Positions 22,478-31,569 of a stretch of DNA of 64,000 nt are shown here, piece by piece. Both the position numbers and the translations under genes were made by a program. The stretch lies in contig NZ_JBNJLK010000004.1 in the NCBI RefSeq assembly GCF_051195255.1, forward strand, positions 203,904-267,903, in the 5' to 3' direction. The notes under the pieces are model-generated. The model was not told the origin of the DNA. It made no database searches and was given only the letters and a program-made list of their open reading frames with translations. How positions within the stretch are numbered: position 1 is the first letter of the stretch; the number at the start of each line of letters is the position of its first letter. This DNA is from Falsirhodobacter sp051195255. GTDB taxonomy: Bacteria > Pseudomonadota > Alphaproteobacteria > Rhodobacterales > Rhodobacteraceae.

Positions 22478-25393
22478 ATGAAGTCCCCGCGTCCGCATTC
22501 CGATTTCCGCATCGCCATCGGCTTTGTCGTCTTCCTTGTGATGATGACCCTGGCGATGGTGCTGGCGGCGCCCTTCGTGCTGCACCGGGAACTGGAACCG
22601 GTGGACGTGTCCGCCATGCGGAGCGAGCTGTTCGACCTCAACCTCAGCTACAACAACGCGTTGCACGCGTCCGAGGACTGGTTCCGGGGCGAAGGCAACG
22701 TGCTGCTTCTGGGTGAACAGGCGCGCCAGCTTCTGCACCGGACCAACGTGTTCCTGGCCCGTCCGGGCGTTGCCGAAGTGCTTCCCGACAACGCCGCCCC
22801 CCTGCAGGAGGTGGCCCGCCTGCTGCGCGTCCGCCTGCAGGAAGCCACCTCCCCCGCGGACCGGACGCTGACCAGTGCCGGCGCGTCGCGGGTGGCCGAC
22901 GCCATCACCATGCGCAGCGCCCCCTACCTGCGCTACGTGTCCGAAGCGTTCCACCGTCTGGGCGCGGTCGCGGCGCAGGAACGCAACCGCATCAACAAGA
23001 CGCGCGATGCGGTGCAGTGGCTGTCCGGCCTGTTGCTGGTCATCATGGCGCTGGCGGCGACCATCCTGATGCTGCAAAGGCGCCGGCTGCAGCGGACCGG
23101 CAACTCGCTTCAAACCACGGCGCAGGAATTGTCGGACGCCCACCGGATCGCGCGCATCGGATCGTTCCGTTGGGACTTCGTCCGCGATCAGGTGCAATGG
23201 TCCGACCGTCTGGCCGACATCTTCGGCCTTGAACCCGGCGGCCGGATGACCGGCGCCGAATTCGAGGCGCTGGTTCATCCCGAGGATCTGGCCAAGGTGC
23301 GCGACAGCGAACGCCGTGCCACCCAGCGCGCGGCGGAAAGCGGCCGGCCCGCCCAGCGTGAGATCAGCTATCGCCTGCGCCGCCCCGATGGCCGGATCGT
23401 GGACGTGCATTCCATCTCCGAGATCACCTCGGATGGCGAAAACCGGCCTGTCTTCATGACCTCCACCGTCCGCGACGTGACCGAAGAGATGGCCCGCCGG
23501 CGCGCCTTGGCCGAAAGCGAACGCAACCTGGTCGAGGCGCAGCGCATCGCGGGCCTTGGCAGTTTCCGCCGCATCGTCCAGACCGGACAGGTCATCTGGT
23601 CGCACGAGATGTACCGGATGCTGGGTCTTGAACCCGGAACCGTTCCCCCGCCGGTGGAAGAGATCATCCATGCCGACGATCTGCCGCAGCTGAAGGCGGA
23701 TCTGCACGCTCTTTCGTCGAACGGTGGCCCCCCGGGCGGGCGCGTCCCTACCAGCATCCGCTGCCGGATGCTCCACCGCGACGGCTCGCTGCGCTTCGTG
23801 CACGGCGCGGCCGAGATGAGCTATGACGACCATGGACAGCCCATCATGCTGACCGGCACCCTGCGCGACATGACGACCGAAGTCGCCCAGCAGGAGGCGA
23901 TCACCCGTGCCGCCGAAGAGGCCCGCCGCGCGAATGCCGCCAAAAGCGACTTTCTGGCCGTCATGAGCCACGAGTTGCGGACCCCGATGAACGGCGTCCT
24001 CGGCATGCTCAGCGTGCTGTCCGACACGCCCCTCAGCGCAGAGCAGCGCACCCAGCTGGCGATCGCCCGCTCCAGCGCCGAGGCCCTGCTCGCGATCCTG
24101 AACGACATCCTCGACATGTCCAAGATCGAAGCGGGGCGGATGGAGCTTGAAAAGGCGCCCTTCGACCTGCCCTTGCTGATCGAGGCGGTCGTCGCGCTCT
24201 ACATGCCCCAGGCCCAGGCGAAGGGGCTGATCCTGCGCCACGAGATCGGGCCCCGTGTTCCCCCTTGGGTCGAAGGCGATCCCGGCCGCTTGCGCCAGAT
24301 CCTGCTGAACCTGATCAGCAACGCGGTCAAGTTCACCGCCGAAGGCCATGTCACGCTGTCGGTCGCGCTGGCCGAAGGGGGCGCGGGCGATCCGGTGCGC
24401 CTTGTCTTCCGCGTGCGCGACACCGGCATGGGCATCCCGGCCGAACGCCAGCCGCTGGTCTTCGAACGGTTCAACCAGCTGGACGCCACCTACAACCGCA
24501 AATTCGGCGGCACCGGCCTTGGCCTCGCCATCAGCCGCAACCTGACCGAGATGATGGGCGGCACGATCCGTTTCTCCAGCACCTATGGCGAGGGGACGGA
24601 GTTCGTGATCGAGATGGCCTTCCCCCTTGCCCAGCCCGAGGCGCCTGAGACGGCCGCGGCCTCCGTCACGGCCCGCCCCCTCGACATCCTGGTGGCCGAG
24701 GACAACGCCACCAACCAGATCGTCGTGCGCACCATGCTGGAACGCCTGGGGCACCGCGTGTCCATCGTCGACAATGGCCGCAAGGCGGTGCTGGCGGCGG
24801 ACCAGCGGGCCTATGACATCGTCCTCATGGACATCTCCATGCCCGAAATGGACGGGCTGGAGGCGACGCGCCGGATTCGCGCAGGCACGGGCCCGTCGCG
24901 GGCCGTGCCGATCCTGGCACTGACCGCCCATGCGGGCCCCGCCGAAGGCGAACGCTGCCGCGAGGCGGGCTTGGACGGGCTGCTGAGCAAGCCGATCCGT
25001 CGGCAGGCGCTGGAGGAGGCCCTGGACCGTCACGCGGCGCAGTCCCCCGCCACGCCCGCCGCCCCGGCCTTCAGCCTGGACGACCTGCGCGCCGAATTCT
25101 CGGACGAGGAGTTGTTCGGCCTGATCGAGGTGGCGCTGTCGGATCTGGCCCGCCACGCCGACACGCTGACGGATCCGCAGGCGCCGGACGCGGATGTGAC
25201 CCGCGCCTGCCATTCCGTCGCCGGTCTGGCGCGCACCTTCGGCGCGCAGGCCCTGGGGGCCACCGCTTCCGCGCTGGAACAGTCGCTGCGCGCCGAAGGT
25301 CCCGCCGCGCACCGGCCCGCACTTCTAAGTCTCCACGCTGACTTGATGACAGTGATGCAGGCTCTACGTCACTTGAACACAACTGGGGGTTGA
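22478..25393 (+). CDS. Hybrid sensor histidine kinase (PAS-PAS-HisKA-HATPase-REC-Hpt)
   Basis: 971 aa. A membrane segment at about 10-30, a periplasmic sensor region, a second segment near 184-203, two PAS/PAC units (about 215-340 and 345-470), then HisKA with His498 (AVMSHELRTPMNG), the ATPase domain (NLISNAVKFT; RDTGMGIP; GTGLGLAISR), a receiver with Asp785 (VLMDISMPEMDG) and a C-terminal Hpt-like domain with His912 (RACHSVAGLA). It carries a full phosphorelay in one chain. Five bases after the RsbW-like gene and seven before the DUF3131 gene, it links the partner-switch set to the envelope locus. The receiver of 20554-21729 is a plausible phosphoryl target. Confidence 0.92.
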   Translation: MKSPRPHSDFRIAIGFVVFLVMMTLAMVLAAPFVLHRELEPVDVSAMRSELFDLNLSYNNALHASEDWFRGEGNVLLLGEQARQLLHRTNVFLARPGVAEVLPDNAAPLQEVARLLRVRLQEATSPADRTLTSAGASRVADAITMRSAPYLRYVSEAFHRLGAVAAQERNRINKTRDAVQWLSGLLLVIMALAATILMLQRRRLQRTGNSLQTTAQELSDAHRIARIGSFRWDFVRDQVQWSDRLADIFGLEPGGRMTGAEFEALVHPEDLAKVRDSERRATQRAAESGRPAQREISYRLRRPDGRIVDVHSISEITSDGENRPVFMTSTVRDVTEEMARRRALAESERNLVEAQRIAGLGSFRRIVQTGQVIWSHEMYRMLGLEPGTVPPPVEEIIHADDLPQLKADLHALSSNGGPPGGRVPTSIRCRMLHRDGSLRFVHGAAEMSYDDHGQPIMLTGTLRDMTTEVAQQEAITRAAEEARRANAAKSDFLAVMSHELRTPMNGVLGMLSVLSDTPLSAEQRTQLAIARSSAEALLAILNDILDMSKIEAGRMELEKAPFDLPLLIEAVVALYMPQAQAKGLILRHEIGPRVPPWVEGDPGRLRQILLNLISNAVKFTAEGHVTLSVALAEGGAGDPVRLVFRVRDTGMGIPAERQPLVFERFNQLDATYNRKFGGTGLGLAISRNLTEMMGGTIRFSSTYGEGTEFVIEMAFPLAQPEAPETAAASVTARPLDILVAEDNATNQIVVRTMLERLGHRVSIVDNGRKAVLAADQRAYDIVLMDISMPEMDGLEATRRIRAGTGPSRAVPILALTAHAGPAEGERCREAGLDGLLSKPIRRQALEEALDRHAAQSPATPAAPAFSLDDLRAEFSDEELFGLIEVALSDLARHADTLTDPQAPDADVTRACHSVAGLARTFGAQALGATASALEQSLRAEGPAAHRPALLSLHADLMTVMQALRHLNTTGG

Positions 25394-25399
25394 TAACCT

Positions 25400-27238
25400 A
25401 TGCAACAGAATGCGTTGACCCGGCTGAAGCACTGGACCATCCTTGGGGCGGCCACCTGCCTTGCCTGCACCTTCGGCTGGTCTGCAGCCTTTGCACAGGA
25501 CCGCGGAGTGACCGACGCGCCGCCCACGGCCGAACCTGTCAGTCCCGAAACCTCCACCCCCTTGAACGAGGATCCGGCCCCGCCCCCGGCCGCGACAACC
25601 GCCACCCCGCCGGCCGCAGCCCCCCCGCCCATTGACACGACCACGCCCATCGGCCGGCGCGGGCCGCTGACCGACCGCGAACGCAAGATGGCCGAAACCG
25701 CCTGGGCCTATTTCGTGGAACGGTTCCAGGAAAAGACCGGCCTCGTGAACGCCGTGGGCTCCTACCCGTCCACGACGATGTGGGACACGGCCTCCTATGT
25801 CAGCGGCCTCGTATCCGCCTATGAACTCGGCATCATCGACAAGCGCGAATTCGACCGGCGGGCGAACCTGCTGATCGACACGCTGCGCAACCTCAACCTC
25901 TTCCGCGGCGAACTGCCGAACAAGGTGTACAACACCCAGACCGGGGAAAAGGTGAACTACGCCAACCAGCCGGGAGAGGTCGGCTTCTCCGTCCTGGACA
26001 TCGGGCGGCTGATGGTCTGGCTGCGGATCATGAAGGAACGCTACCCCTATCTGGCCGCCGGCATCGACAACATCCCGATGCGCTGGAACTTCTGCAACAT
26101 GGCGAACGAGGATGGCCGGCTGTTCGGCTCCATCGTGACGGGCAAGGGAGAGACGCGCTACGTGCAGGAAGGCCGCCTCGGATACGAGGAATACGCGGCC
26201 AAGGGCTTCGCGCTGTGGGGCTTCGATCCTTACGCCGCGCTGAAGGCTGGGCCCTACACCTTCGTGGACATCTACGACATCGACGTGCCGGTGGACGCGC
26301 GCGATCCCCGCATCTTCAACAACCAGAACTACGTCCTGACGGAAGGGTATCTGCTGGACGGGCTGGAACTGGGCTGGGACATGCCGGGTGACCGCGACAG
26401 TGGGCCCGGCGTGGCGAGCCAGGGGTGGCGGGCCGAATTCGCCAACCGCATCTATCTGGTTCAGCAGCGCCGGTTCGAACGGACCGGCATCCTGACCGCC
26501 CGGTCCGAACACCAAGTCGAAGGCGCGCCGTTCTTCGTTTACGACGCGATCTATGCCGACGGCTATCCGTGGAACACCCTGGACCCCAGCGACGTCTACC
26601 AGCCCGACCGTTCGGCCATCGCGGCCAAGGCCGCCGTGGGCATGTGGGCCTTGTGGGACACGCCCTACACCGACCTTCTGTTCGACGCCGTGGCCGACCT
26701 GTCCACCCCCGACAGCGGCTTCTACGAAGGGCTTTACGAAAACGGCAACGGCGTCATCCCGCTGGAAACCGCCAACAACAACGGCATCATCCTGGCCGCC
26801 CTGCTGTACAAGGTGCAGGGGCCGATCCTGCAATACCGCAACACCAACACGCAGCTGTGGAACACCGCGTTCGAGAATGCGGACACCCGCGCCCGCAAGT
26901 GCATGCCCGACCCGATGAAGGCTGTGGCCGCGCCCTGCTGCAACTGCGGCACCCAGCCTGCCCTTGAACCTGACGTTCCCCCCGCCGCGTTCGAGTTCTG
27001 CCGTCCCATTGTGGCCGCCACCGGCATCTCCGCCGCCGCCTGCGCGCGCACGCCCCATCTTGTGCCGCCGCCCGAACCCCTGCCGGTCCAGACGCAGGCC
27101 TGCCCGATGCCGCCCTTGTCGCCCACCCTGTCGCCCCCGCCCCCGACGCCGGACGCGGTGACGCAATCCACGAACCCGGTCTTCGTGCCTGCCATCGCAC
27201 CGGCCGCGCCCCCGCCCCAGCCGGAGGCCGCTCAATGA
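25400..27238 (+). CDS. Exported DUF3131 protein, 612 aa
   Basis: The N-terminus has a signal-like segment (WTILGAATCLACTFGWSAAF then AQD), followed by a Pro/Thr-rich linker to about residue 85. The DUF3131 domain runs about 95-500: KMAETAWAYFVERFQEKTGL, the hallmark YPSTTMWDTASYVSGL, LPNKVYNTQTGEKVNY, GFSVLDIGRLMVWL and a late YENGNGVIPLETANNNGI. This alpha-barrel-like family resembles glycoside hydrolase folds, with acidic residues near the hallmark, but the activity is unproven. A Cys/Pro-rich tail (CCNCG; PPPTPDAVTQ) follows. First gene of a tightly packed envelope locus; its end overlaps the next start by four bases. Confidence 0.85.
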   Translation: MQQNALTRLKHWTILGAATCLACTFGWSAAFAQDRGVTDAPPTAEPVSPETSTPLNEDPAPPPAATTATPPAAAPPPIDTTTPIGRRGPLTDRERKMAETAWAYFVERFQEKTGLVNAVGSYPSTTMWDTASYVSGLVSAYELGIIDKREFDRRANLLIDTLRNLNLFRGELPNKVYNTQTGEKVNYANQPGEVGFSVLDIGRLMVWLRIMKERYPYLAAGIDNIPMRWNFCNMANEDGRLFGSIVTGKGETRYVQEGRLGYEEYAAKGFALWGFDPYAALKAGPYTFVDIYDIDVPVDARDPRIFNNQNYVLTEGYLLDGLELGWDMPGDRDSGPGVASQGWRAEFANRIYLVQQRRFERTGILTARSEHQVEGAPFFVYDAIYADGYPWNTLDPSDVYQPDRSAIAAKAAVGMWALWDTPYTDLLFDAVADLSTPDSGFYEGLYENGNGVIPLETANNNGIILAALLYKVQGPILQYRNTNTQLWNTAFENADTRARKCMPDPMKAVAAPCCNCGTQPALEPDVPPAAFEFCRPIVAATGISAAACARTPHLVPPPEPLPVQTQACPMPPLSPTLSPPPPTPDAVTQSTNPVFVPAIAPAAPPPQPEAAQ

Positions 27239-28395
27239 GGGACGCGACCATGGCCGCCGTCGGCACCGTCAAGCCGCGCCTCGTGTGGTTCGACGCCAAC
27301 CGCGCGCTGGCCGCGGTGGGCGTGGTGCTGATCCATTCCACCACCGACTTCTCGGGCGGCGTCTTCCCCGACGCCGAACCGATGGAGCGGATCGTCCCCG
27401 TCTTCCTCCGCTCCCTCGCCGAATTGTCGGGATCGGAGATGTTCTTCACCTTCTCGCTGTTCCTGATGGCGTTCAAGCTGGACCGCCGCCGCCCGTCCTA
27501 TGGCGAGGCGATCCGCGAACAGGCGCGCCGTCTGCTGGTGCCCTTCGTGGTCTGGACGCTGTTCTACGCCTTCTTCCGGCTGATCAAGGCGACCGAGTTC
27601 GGCTATCCGCAGGCCATCTGGGCGCAGCTTGCCGATCCGGAAAAATGGCTGGGCTATTTCGTGCTGGGCGAGGTGCAGTATCACATGCACTTCCTGCCCA
27701 CGCTGTTTCTTCTGTTCCTGTTCTTCCCGCTGATGCGGCTGGGCCAGCGCTTTCCCATGTTCGGCCTTCTGATCATCGCGACACTGGGCACGATGCAATA
27801 CGCCCAAGGCTGGATCTGGGGACTGGGGCTGGAGCCGGACCTGCGCGACTACATCATCCGCGCCACGAAGGTTCTGGGCTATGTCGGTTATGGCCTGGCC
27901 GCCTTCGCCCTGTTCGGCCTGTGGAAGGACGGCATCCCGCGTGGTGAATCCCGCCTGCTGCGCCGGGGCGCGATCTACATGATCGCCATCGCCTACATGG
28001 CCACGCTGCCCTTCTTCGGCGCCGCACTGTTCAACGGCACCTGGAACGTCCGGCAGAACTGGGCCTATTACGGCCACTTCCTGATGCCCCTGTTCGTGTT
28101 CCTGTGCTTCATGGCCAGCCAGTACGGCAACTGGTCCCCAAGGTGGAGCTGGTTCGCCCGCTACACCTTCGGCGTCTACCTGATCCATCCGCTGGTGATC
28201 GACCTCTATGACGTGGCGATGCACCGCGCCGGCCTCACGGCGATCGAGCCGTGGATGATCGTCACCTTCCGCTTCATCGTCGCCCTGCCCGGCGCGTTCC
28301 TGATCGCCTACGGGCTGTCGAAGATCCCGTTCCTGGCGTGGACCATCGGCCTCGGCCCCACCCCGTGGGACCGGCGCGCCGGCGTGCGGAACTGA
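27235..28395 (+). CDS. Acyltransferase-3 family membrane protein
   Basis: 386 aa, about ten membrane segments. The family entry motif is WFDANRALAAVGVVLIHSTT with the catalytic-type histidine, and a later FGVYLIHPLVIDLYDV. It probably acylates the polysaccharide made by the neighbouring GT2 enzyme, on the periplasmic face or at the membrane. The start ATG 27235 overlaps the DUF3131 stop; an ATG at 27250 also exists. The GT2 gene follows after four bases. Confidence 0.85.
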   Translation: MRDATMAAVGTVKPRLVWFDANRALAAVGVVLIHSTTDFSGGVFPDAEPMERIVPVFLRSLAELSGSEMFFTFSLFLMAFKLDRRRPSYGEAIREQARRLLVPFVVWTLFYAFFRLIKATEFGYPQAIWAQLADPEKWLGYFVLGEVQYHMHFLPTLFLLFLFFPLMRLGQRFPMFGLLIIATLGTMQYAQGWIWGLGLEPDLRDYIIRATKVLGYVGYGLAAFALFGLWKDGIPRGESRLLRRGAIYMIAIAYMATLPFFGAALFNGTWNVRQNWAYYGHFLMPLFVFLCFMASQYGNWSPRWSWFARYTFGVYLIHPLVIDLYDVAMHRAGLTAIEPWMIVTFRFIVALPGAFLIAYGLSKIPFLAWTIGLGPTPWDRRAGVRN

Positions 28396-28399
28396 CGCG

Positions 28400-30247
28400 A
28401 TGGCGGACTTCTATTTCCAGCGGTTCGAAGACCGCAAGCCCCCGGCCCCGCTGCCCTATTCCATGGGACGCGAGATGGCGTGGCAGTTTCTCGCCACGCT
28501 CGCCCTCGTCGTCGGCGCCTGGTACATCCACTGGCGCTGGATGCATTCGCTGAACTGGGACGCGCTGTGGTTCGCCCTCCCGCTCGTGATGGCGGAAACG
28601 ATGGCCTATGTCGGGCTGATCCTGTTCGTCATCAACCTGTGGCGCGACCAGCCCGTGGTGCTGCCCGATCCCCCCGCCCTGGTGGAGGAAACGGACCCCG
28701 CCACGCCCGAACCGGGCCGCCCGCTTGCCGTCGACGTGCTGTTCGCGACCTATAACGAGGATCCGGACCTTGTGCGGTTGGGAATCCGCGACGCGAAGGC
28801 CGTCACCTATCCCCACCCCATCGACATCCGCATCCACGTGCTGGACGACGGCCGCCGCCCCGAAATGCGCGCCGTGTGCGACGAGGAGGGCGTCGGCTAC
28901 ATCACCCGCAGCACGAATGAAGGCTACAAGGCCGGCAACCTGCGCAACGCGATGGAAAAGACCTCGGGCGATTTCATCGTGATCTGCGACGCCGACACGC
29001 GGCCCTTCCCCACGATCCTGCAACACACGCTGGGCCATTTCCGCGATCCGCGCGTGGCCTGGGTGCAGACGCCGCAATGGTTCTACGACCTGCCCGAGGG
29101 CGAGACGCTGACCCAGCGGCTGGATCGTCGCCTTGGCCGCCTTGGCCGTTGGACGGGGCGCGCGGTGGAATCCGTGACCGGCACCATCACCTTCGGCGCC
29201 GACCCCTTCGTCAGCGACCCGCAGATGTTCTATGACGTGATCCTGCGCCGGCGGAACTGGGCCAACGCCGCCTTCTGCTGCGGCGCAGGCTCCATTCACC
29301 GGCGCGAGGCCGTGATGGAAGCGGCCCTCCGTTCCTTCGGCGCCAGCGTCGAACGCCGCGTGATCCAGACCGAGGAGGAGATCACCCTCGCCAGCCGCGA
29401 ACGCAGCGTGGCCCCCGAACTGATGTCCGCCATCCGGACCGAGGCGGTGGTGGCCGAGGTCCTTACCCCCTACCGCTTTCACGTGTCCGAGGACATCTAC
29501 ACCTCCATCGTGCTGCACGCCGACCGGGAACGGGGCTGGAAATCCGTCCTGCACCCCACCATCGAAAGCAAGATGCTGTCCCCGCAGGACCTGCTGTCCT
29601 GGACGATCCAGCGGTTCAAGTATGCGGGCGGCAGCCTCGACATCCTGTTCCACGACAACCCGCTGTTCCGCAGCGGCCTGACGCTGCCCCAGCGCCTGAT
29701 GTACGGATCGACCTTCTGGTCCTATCTGGGGTCGATCTGGAACGTCGTGTTCCTGCTGGCGCCCGTGATCTATCTGTTCACGGGGATCGCCCCCGTGTCG
29801 GCCTACACGGCGGACTTCTTCGTCCACGTGGTGCCGTTCCTTGTCACGCTGGAACTGGCGATGATGATGGGCACCTGGGGGATCGCGGGCTATGCCAGCA
29901 AGACCTCGTACCTCGCCTTCTTCCCCATCGGGCTGAAGGCGTTGTGGGCCGTGGCGAGGGGCCAGAAGATCTCGTTCCCCGTGACGCCCAAGGACCGGCA
30001 AAGCGGGACCTTCCTGCGCCTTGTGCGCCCGCAGCTGGCGGTGATCGTGCTGACGCTGGTGTCGGGGGTCTGGGCTTTGGCCTGGCTGCTGATGGGCTAT
30101 GGCAGCTGGAGCACGACCGGCGTCGTCACGAACATCCTGTGGGGCATCAACAACTGCATGGCGATGGCGGGGATGATCCGCGCCGCCCTGTGGAACCCCG
30201 AGCCTGATACTGAGGCTGAGACCGAGACTGAGGAGGTCACCGCATGA
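28400..30247 (+). CDS. Cellulose-synthase-like processive glycosyltransferase (GT2)
   Basis: 615 aa. Two N-terminal membrane segments (about 31-50 and 56-80), a cytoplasmic GT2 domain, then about four C-terminal segments. Catalytic positions are visible: Asp149-Asp150 (VLDDGRR), the UDP-metal motif Asp197-x-Asp199 (CDADTRPF), the acidic Glu364-Asp365 (HVSEDIYTS) and Gln404-Arg405 in WTIQRFKYAGG, where classical cellulose synthases have Q-x-x-R-W. The Trp is replaced by Lys-Tyr, so the acceptor or product may differ. There is no PilZ domain, so c-di-GMP control is not evident. It sits between an acyltransferase and a DUF3131 gene; it overlaps the latter by four bases. Product sugar unknown. 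Confidence 0.88.
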   Translation: MADFYFQRFEDRKPPAPLPYSMGREMAWQFLATLALVVGAWYIHWRWMHSLNWDALWFALPLVMAETMAYVGLILFVINLWRDQPVVLPDPPALVEETDPATPEPGRPLAVDVLFATYNEDPDLVRLGIRDAKAVTYPHPIDIRIHVLDDGRRPEMRAVCDEEGVGYITRSTNEGYKAGNLRNAMEKTSGDFIVICDADTRPFPTILQHTLGHFRDPRVAWVQTPQWFYDLPEGETLTQRLDRRLGRLGRWTGRAVESVTGTITFGADPFVSDPQMFYDVILRRRNWANAAFCCGAGSIHRREAVMEAALRSFGASVERRVIQTEEEITLASRERSVAPELMSAIRTEAVVAEVLTPYRFHVSEDIYTSIVLHADRERGWKSVLHPTIESKMLSPQDLLSWTIQRFKYAGGSLDILFHDNPLFRSGLTLPQRLMYGSTFWSYLGSIWNVVFLLAPVIYLFTGIAPVSAYTADFFVHVVPFLVTLELAMMMGTWGIAGYASKTSYLAFFPIGLKALWAVARGQKISFPVTPKDRQSGTFLRLVRPQLAVIVLTLVSGVWALAWLLMGYGSWSTTGVVTNILWGINNCMAMAGMIRAALWNPEPDTEAETETEEVTA

Positions 30248-31569
30248 GCACGTTCCGCCGCAACCTGGCCCGCGCCCGCAGCCACATCGTCTTCATCGCG
30301 GCCCTTCTGGCGGGACTTGCGCTGGTGCTCTATCTGGAGGGCCTTCTGCGCAACCCCTTCGTGCGCCCGCCGCCCGAAAGCCCGCTTTCGCTGATCGAAG
30401 ATGTGCCCATGCCCTTGTCCGTTCCCGGCGCCGCCACCGAGGAGCAGCTGGAACAGGCGCGCATCGCATGGAAATACTTCCAGAACAACATCAACCCCGA
30501 CACGGGGCTGGCGAACTCCGCCAACAACTACCCCTCCACCACCATGTGGGAAACGGGGTCGTTCCTGATCGGCATGATCTCGGCCCACCGTCTTGGCATC
30601 ATCGACGACGCCGAGGTGGAGGCCCGCCTGTCGCGGGCGCTGGACAGCCTGGCCAGGCTGCCGCTGTTCGAGGACAGCCTGCCCAACAAGGCCTATGACG
30701 TTCGCAGCCTGGAGATGGTGAACTACCTGAACGAACCCACGGCGGTGGGCCTTGGATGGTCCGCGCTGGACATGGCGCGCCTTTTGTCGTCGCTGGAAGC
30801 GGTGGAGCGCAACTATCCCGATCAGGCCGCCCGCGTGGACGCGGTGATTTCCCGGTGGGAGCTGTCGCGGCTGGTCCGCGGCGGGCAACTCAACGGCTCC
30901 AACGTGGTGGAGGGTCTGACGGTGGAGAACCAGGAAGGTCGTGTCGGATATGAACAATACGGCGCGAAGATCCTGATGATGTACGGGCTGGACGCCTTGC
31001 GGGCCCTGCATGTCGAAGACAACCTGACCGTCCGCGACGTCGACGGCGTCATGGTGCCCGCCGACACCCGCCTGAACCGCAACCAGGTCCCCGCCTTCAT
31101 CACCAGCGAGCCGTTCCTGTTCGACGGACTCGAATTCGGTTTCGACCAGACCTCGCACCGCCTCGCCTCCGCCGTTTATCGCGCGCAGGAAATGCGGTAT
31201 CGCACGACCGGCATCCTGACAGCGGTGACCGAAGGGCACATCAACGTGTCCCCGTATTTTGCCTATTCCACCGTCTGGGGCGGCGGCGCGTCCTGGGCCG
31301 TGCTGACCTTGGCCGGCGACCGTCTGGACAGCCGCCGCACCCTCAGCACCAAGGCGGCCTTCGGATGGGACGCGCTGTTCGACACCGAATACACGGACGA
31401 ATTGGTGGACGGCGTCGCCGCGCTGGCCGATCCGGAACTGGGCTGGGCCGAAGGCATCTACGAAGGCTCGGGAGAGGTGAACGGCTCCCGCACCGTCAAC
31501 ACGAACGCCGTGGTGCTGGCCGCGCTGGCCTTCCGCAGCCATGGCCCGCTTCTGGGGGTTGGCCGGTGA
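30244..31569 (+). CDS. Membrane-anchored DUF3131 protein, 441 aa
   Basis: A single N-terminal membrane segment (residues about 13-33, HIVFIAALLAGLALVLYLEG) with a basic start places the rest in the periplasm. The DUF3131 domain begins ARIAWKYFQNNINPDTGLAN and has the same hallmark as the first copy, YPSTTMWETGSFLIGM, with Glu in place of Asp. It lacks the long Pro/Cys-rich tails of the first copy. Having two paralogues, one anchored and one exported, around one GT2 suggests different stages of polymer processing. It overlaps both neighbours. Confidence 0.85.
   Translation: MSTFRRNLARARSHIVFIAALLAGLALVLYLEGLLRNPFVRPPPESPLSLIEDVPMPLSVPGAATEEQLEQARIAWKYFQNNINPDTGLANSANNYPSTTMWETGSFLIGMISAHRLGIIDDAEVEARLSRALDSLARLPLFEDSLPNKAYDVRSLEMVNYLNEPTAVGLGWSALDMARLLSSLEAVERNYPDQAARVDAVISRWELSRLVRGGQLNGSNVVEGLTVENQEGRVGYEQYGAKILMMYGLDALRALHVEDNLTVRDVDGVMVPADTRLNRNQVPAFITSEPFLFDGLEFGFDQTSHRLASAVYRAQEMRYRTTGILTAVTEGHINVSPYFAYSTVWGGGASWAVLTLAGDRLDSRRTLSTKAAFGWDALFDTEYTDELVDGVAALADPELGWAEGIYEGSGEVNGSRTVNTNAVVLAALAFRSHGPLLGVGR

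Noticed and set aside
22418..25312. A 964-codon minus-strand ORF opposite the hybrid kinase
   Set aside because: It is a shadow of a kinase with all catalytic motifs; its own translation is His/Gly/Arg/Asp-rich with no domain.
25364..27235. A 623-codon minus-strand ORF opposite the DUF3131 gene
   Set aside because: The translation is repetitive Gly/Arg/Val typical of antisense to GC-rich coding DNA, and the plus strand has a recognisable domain.
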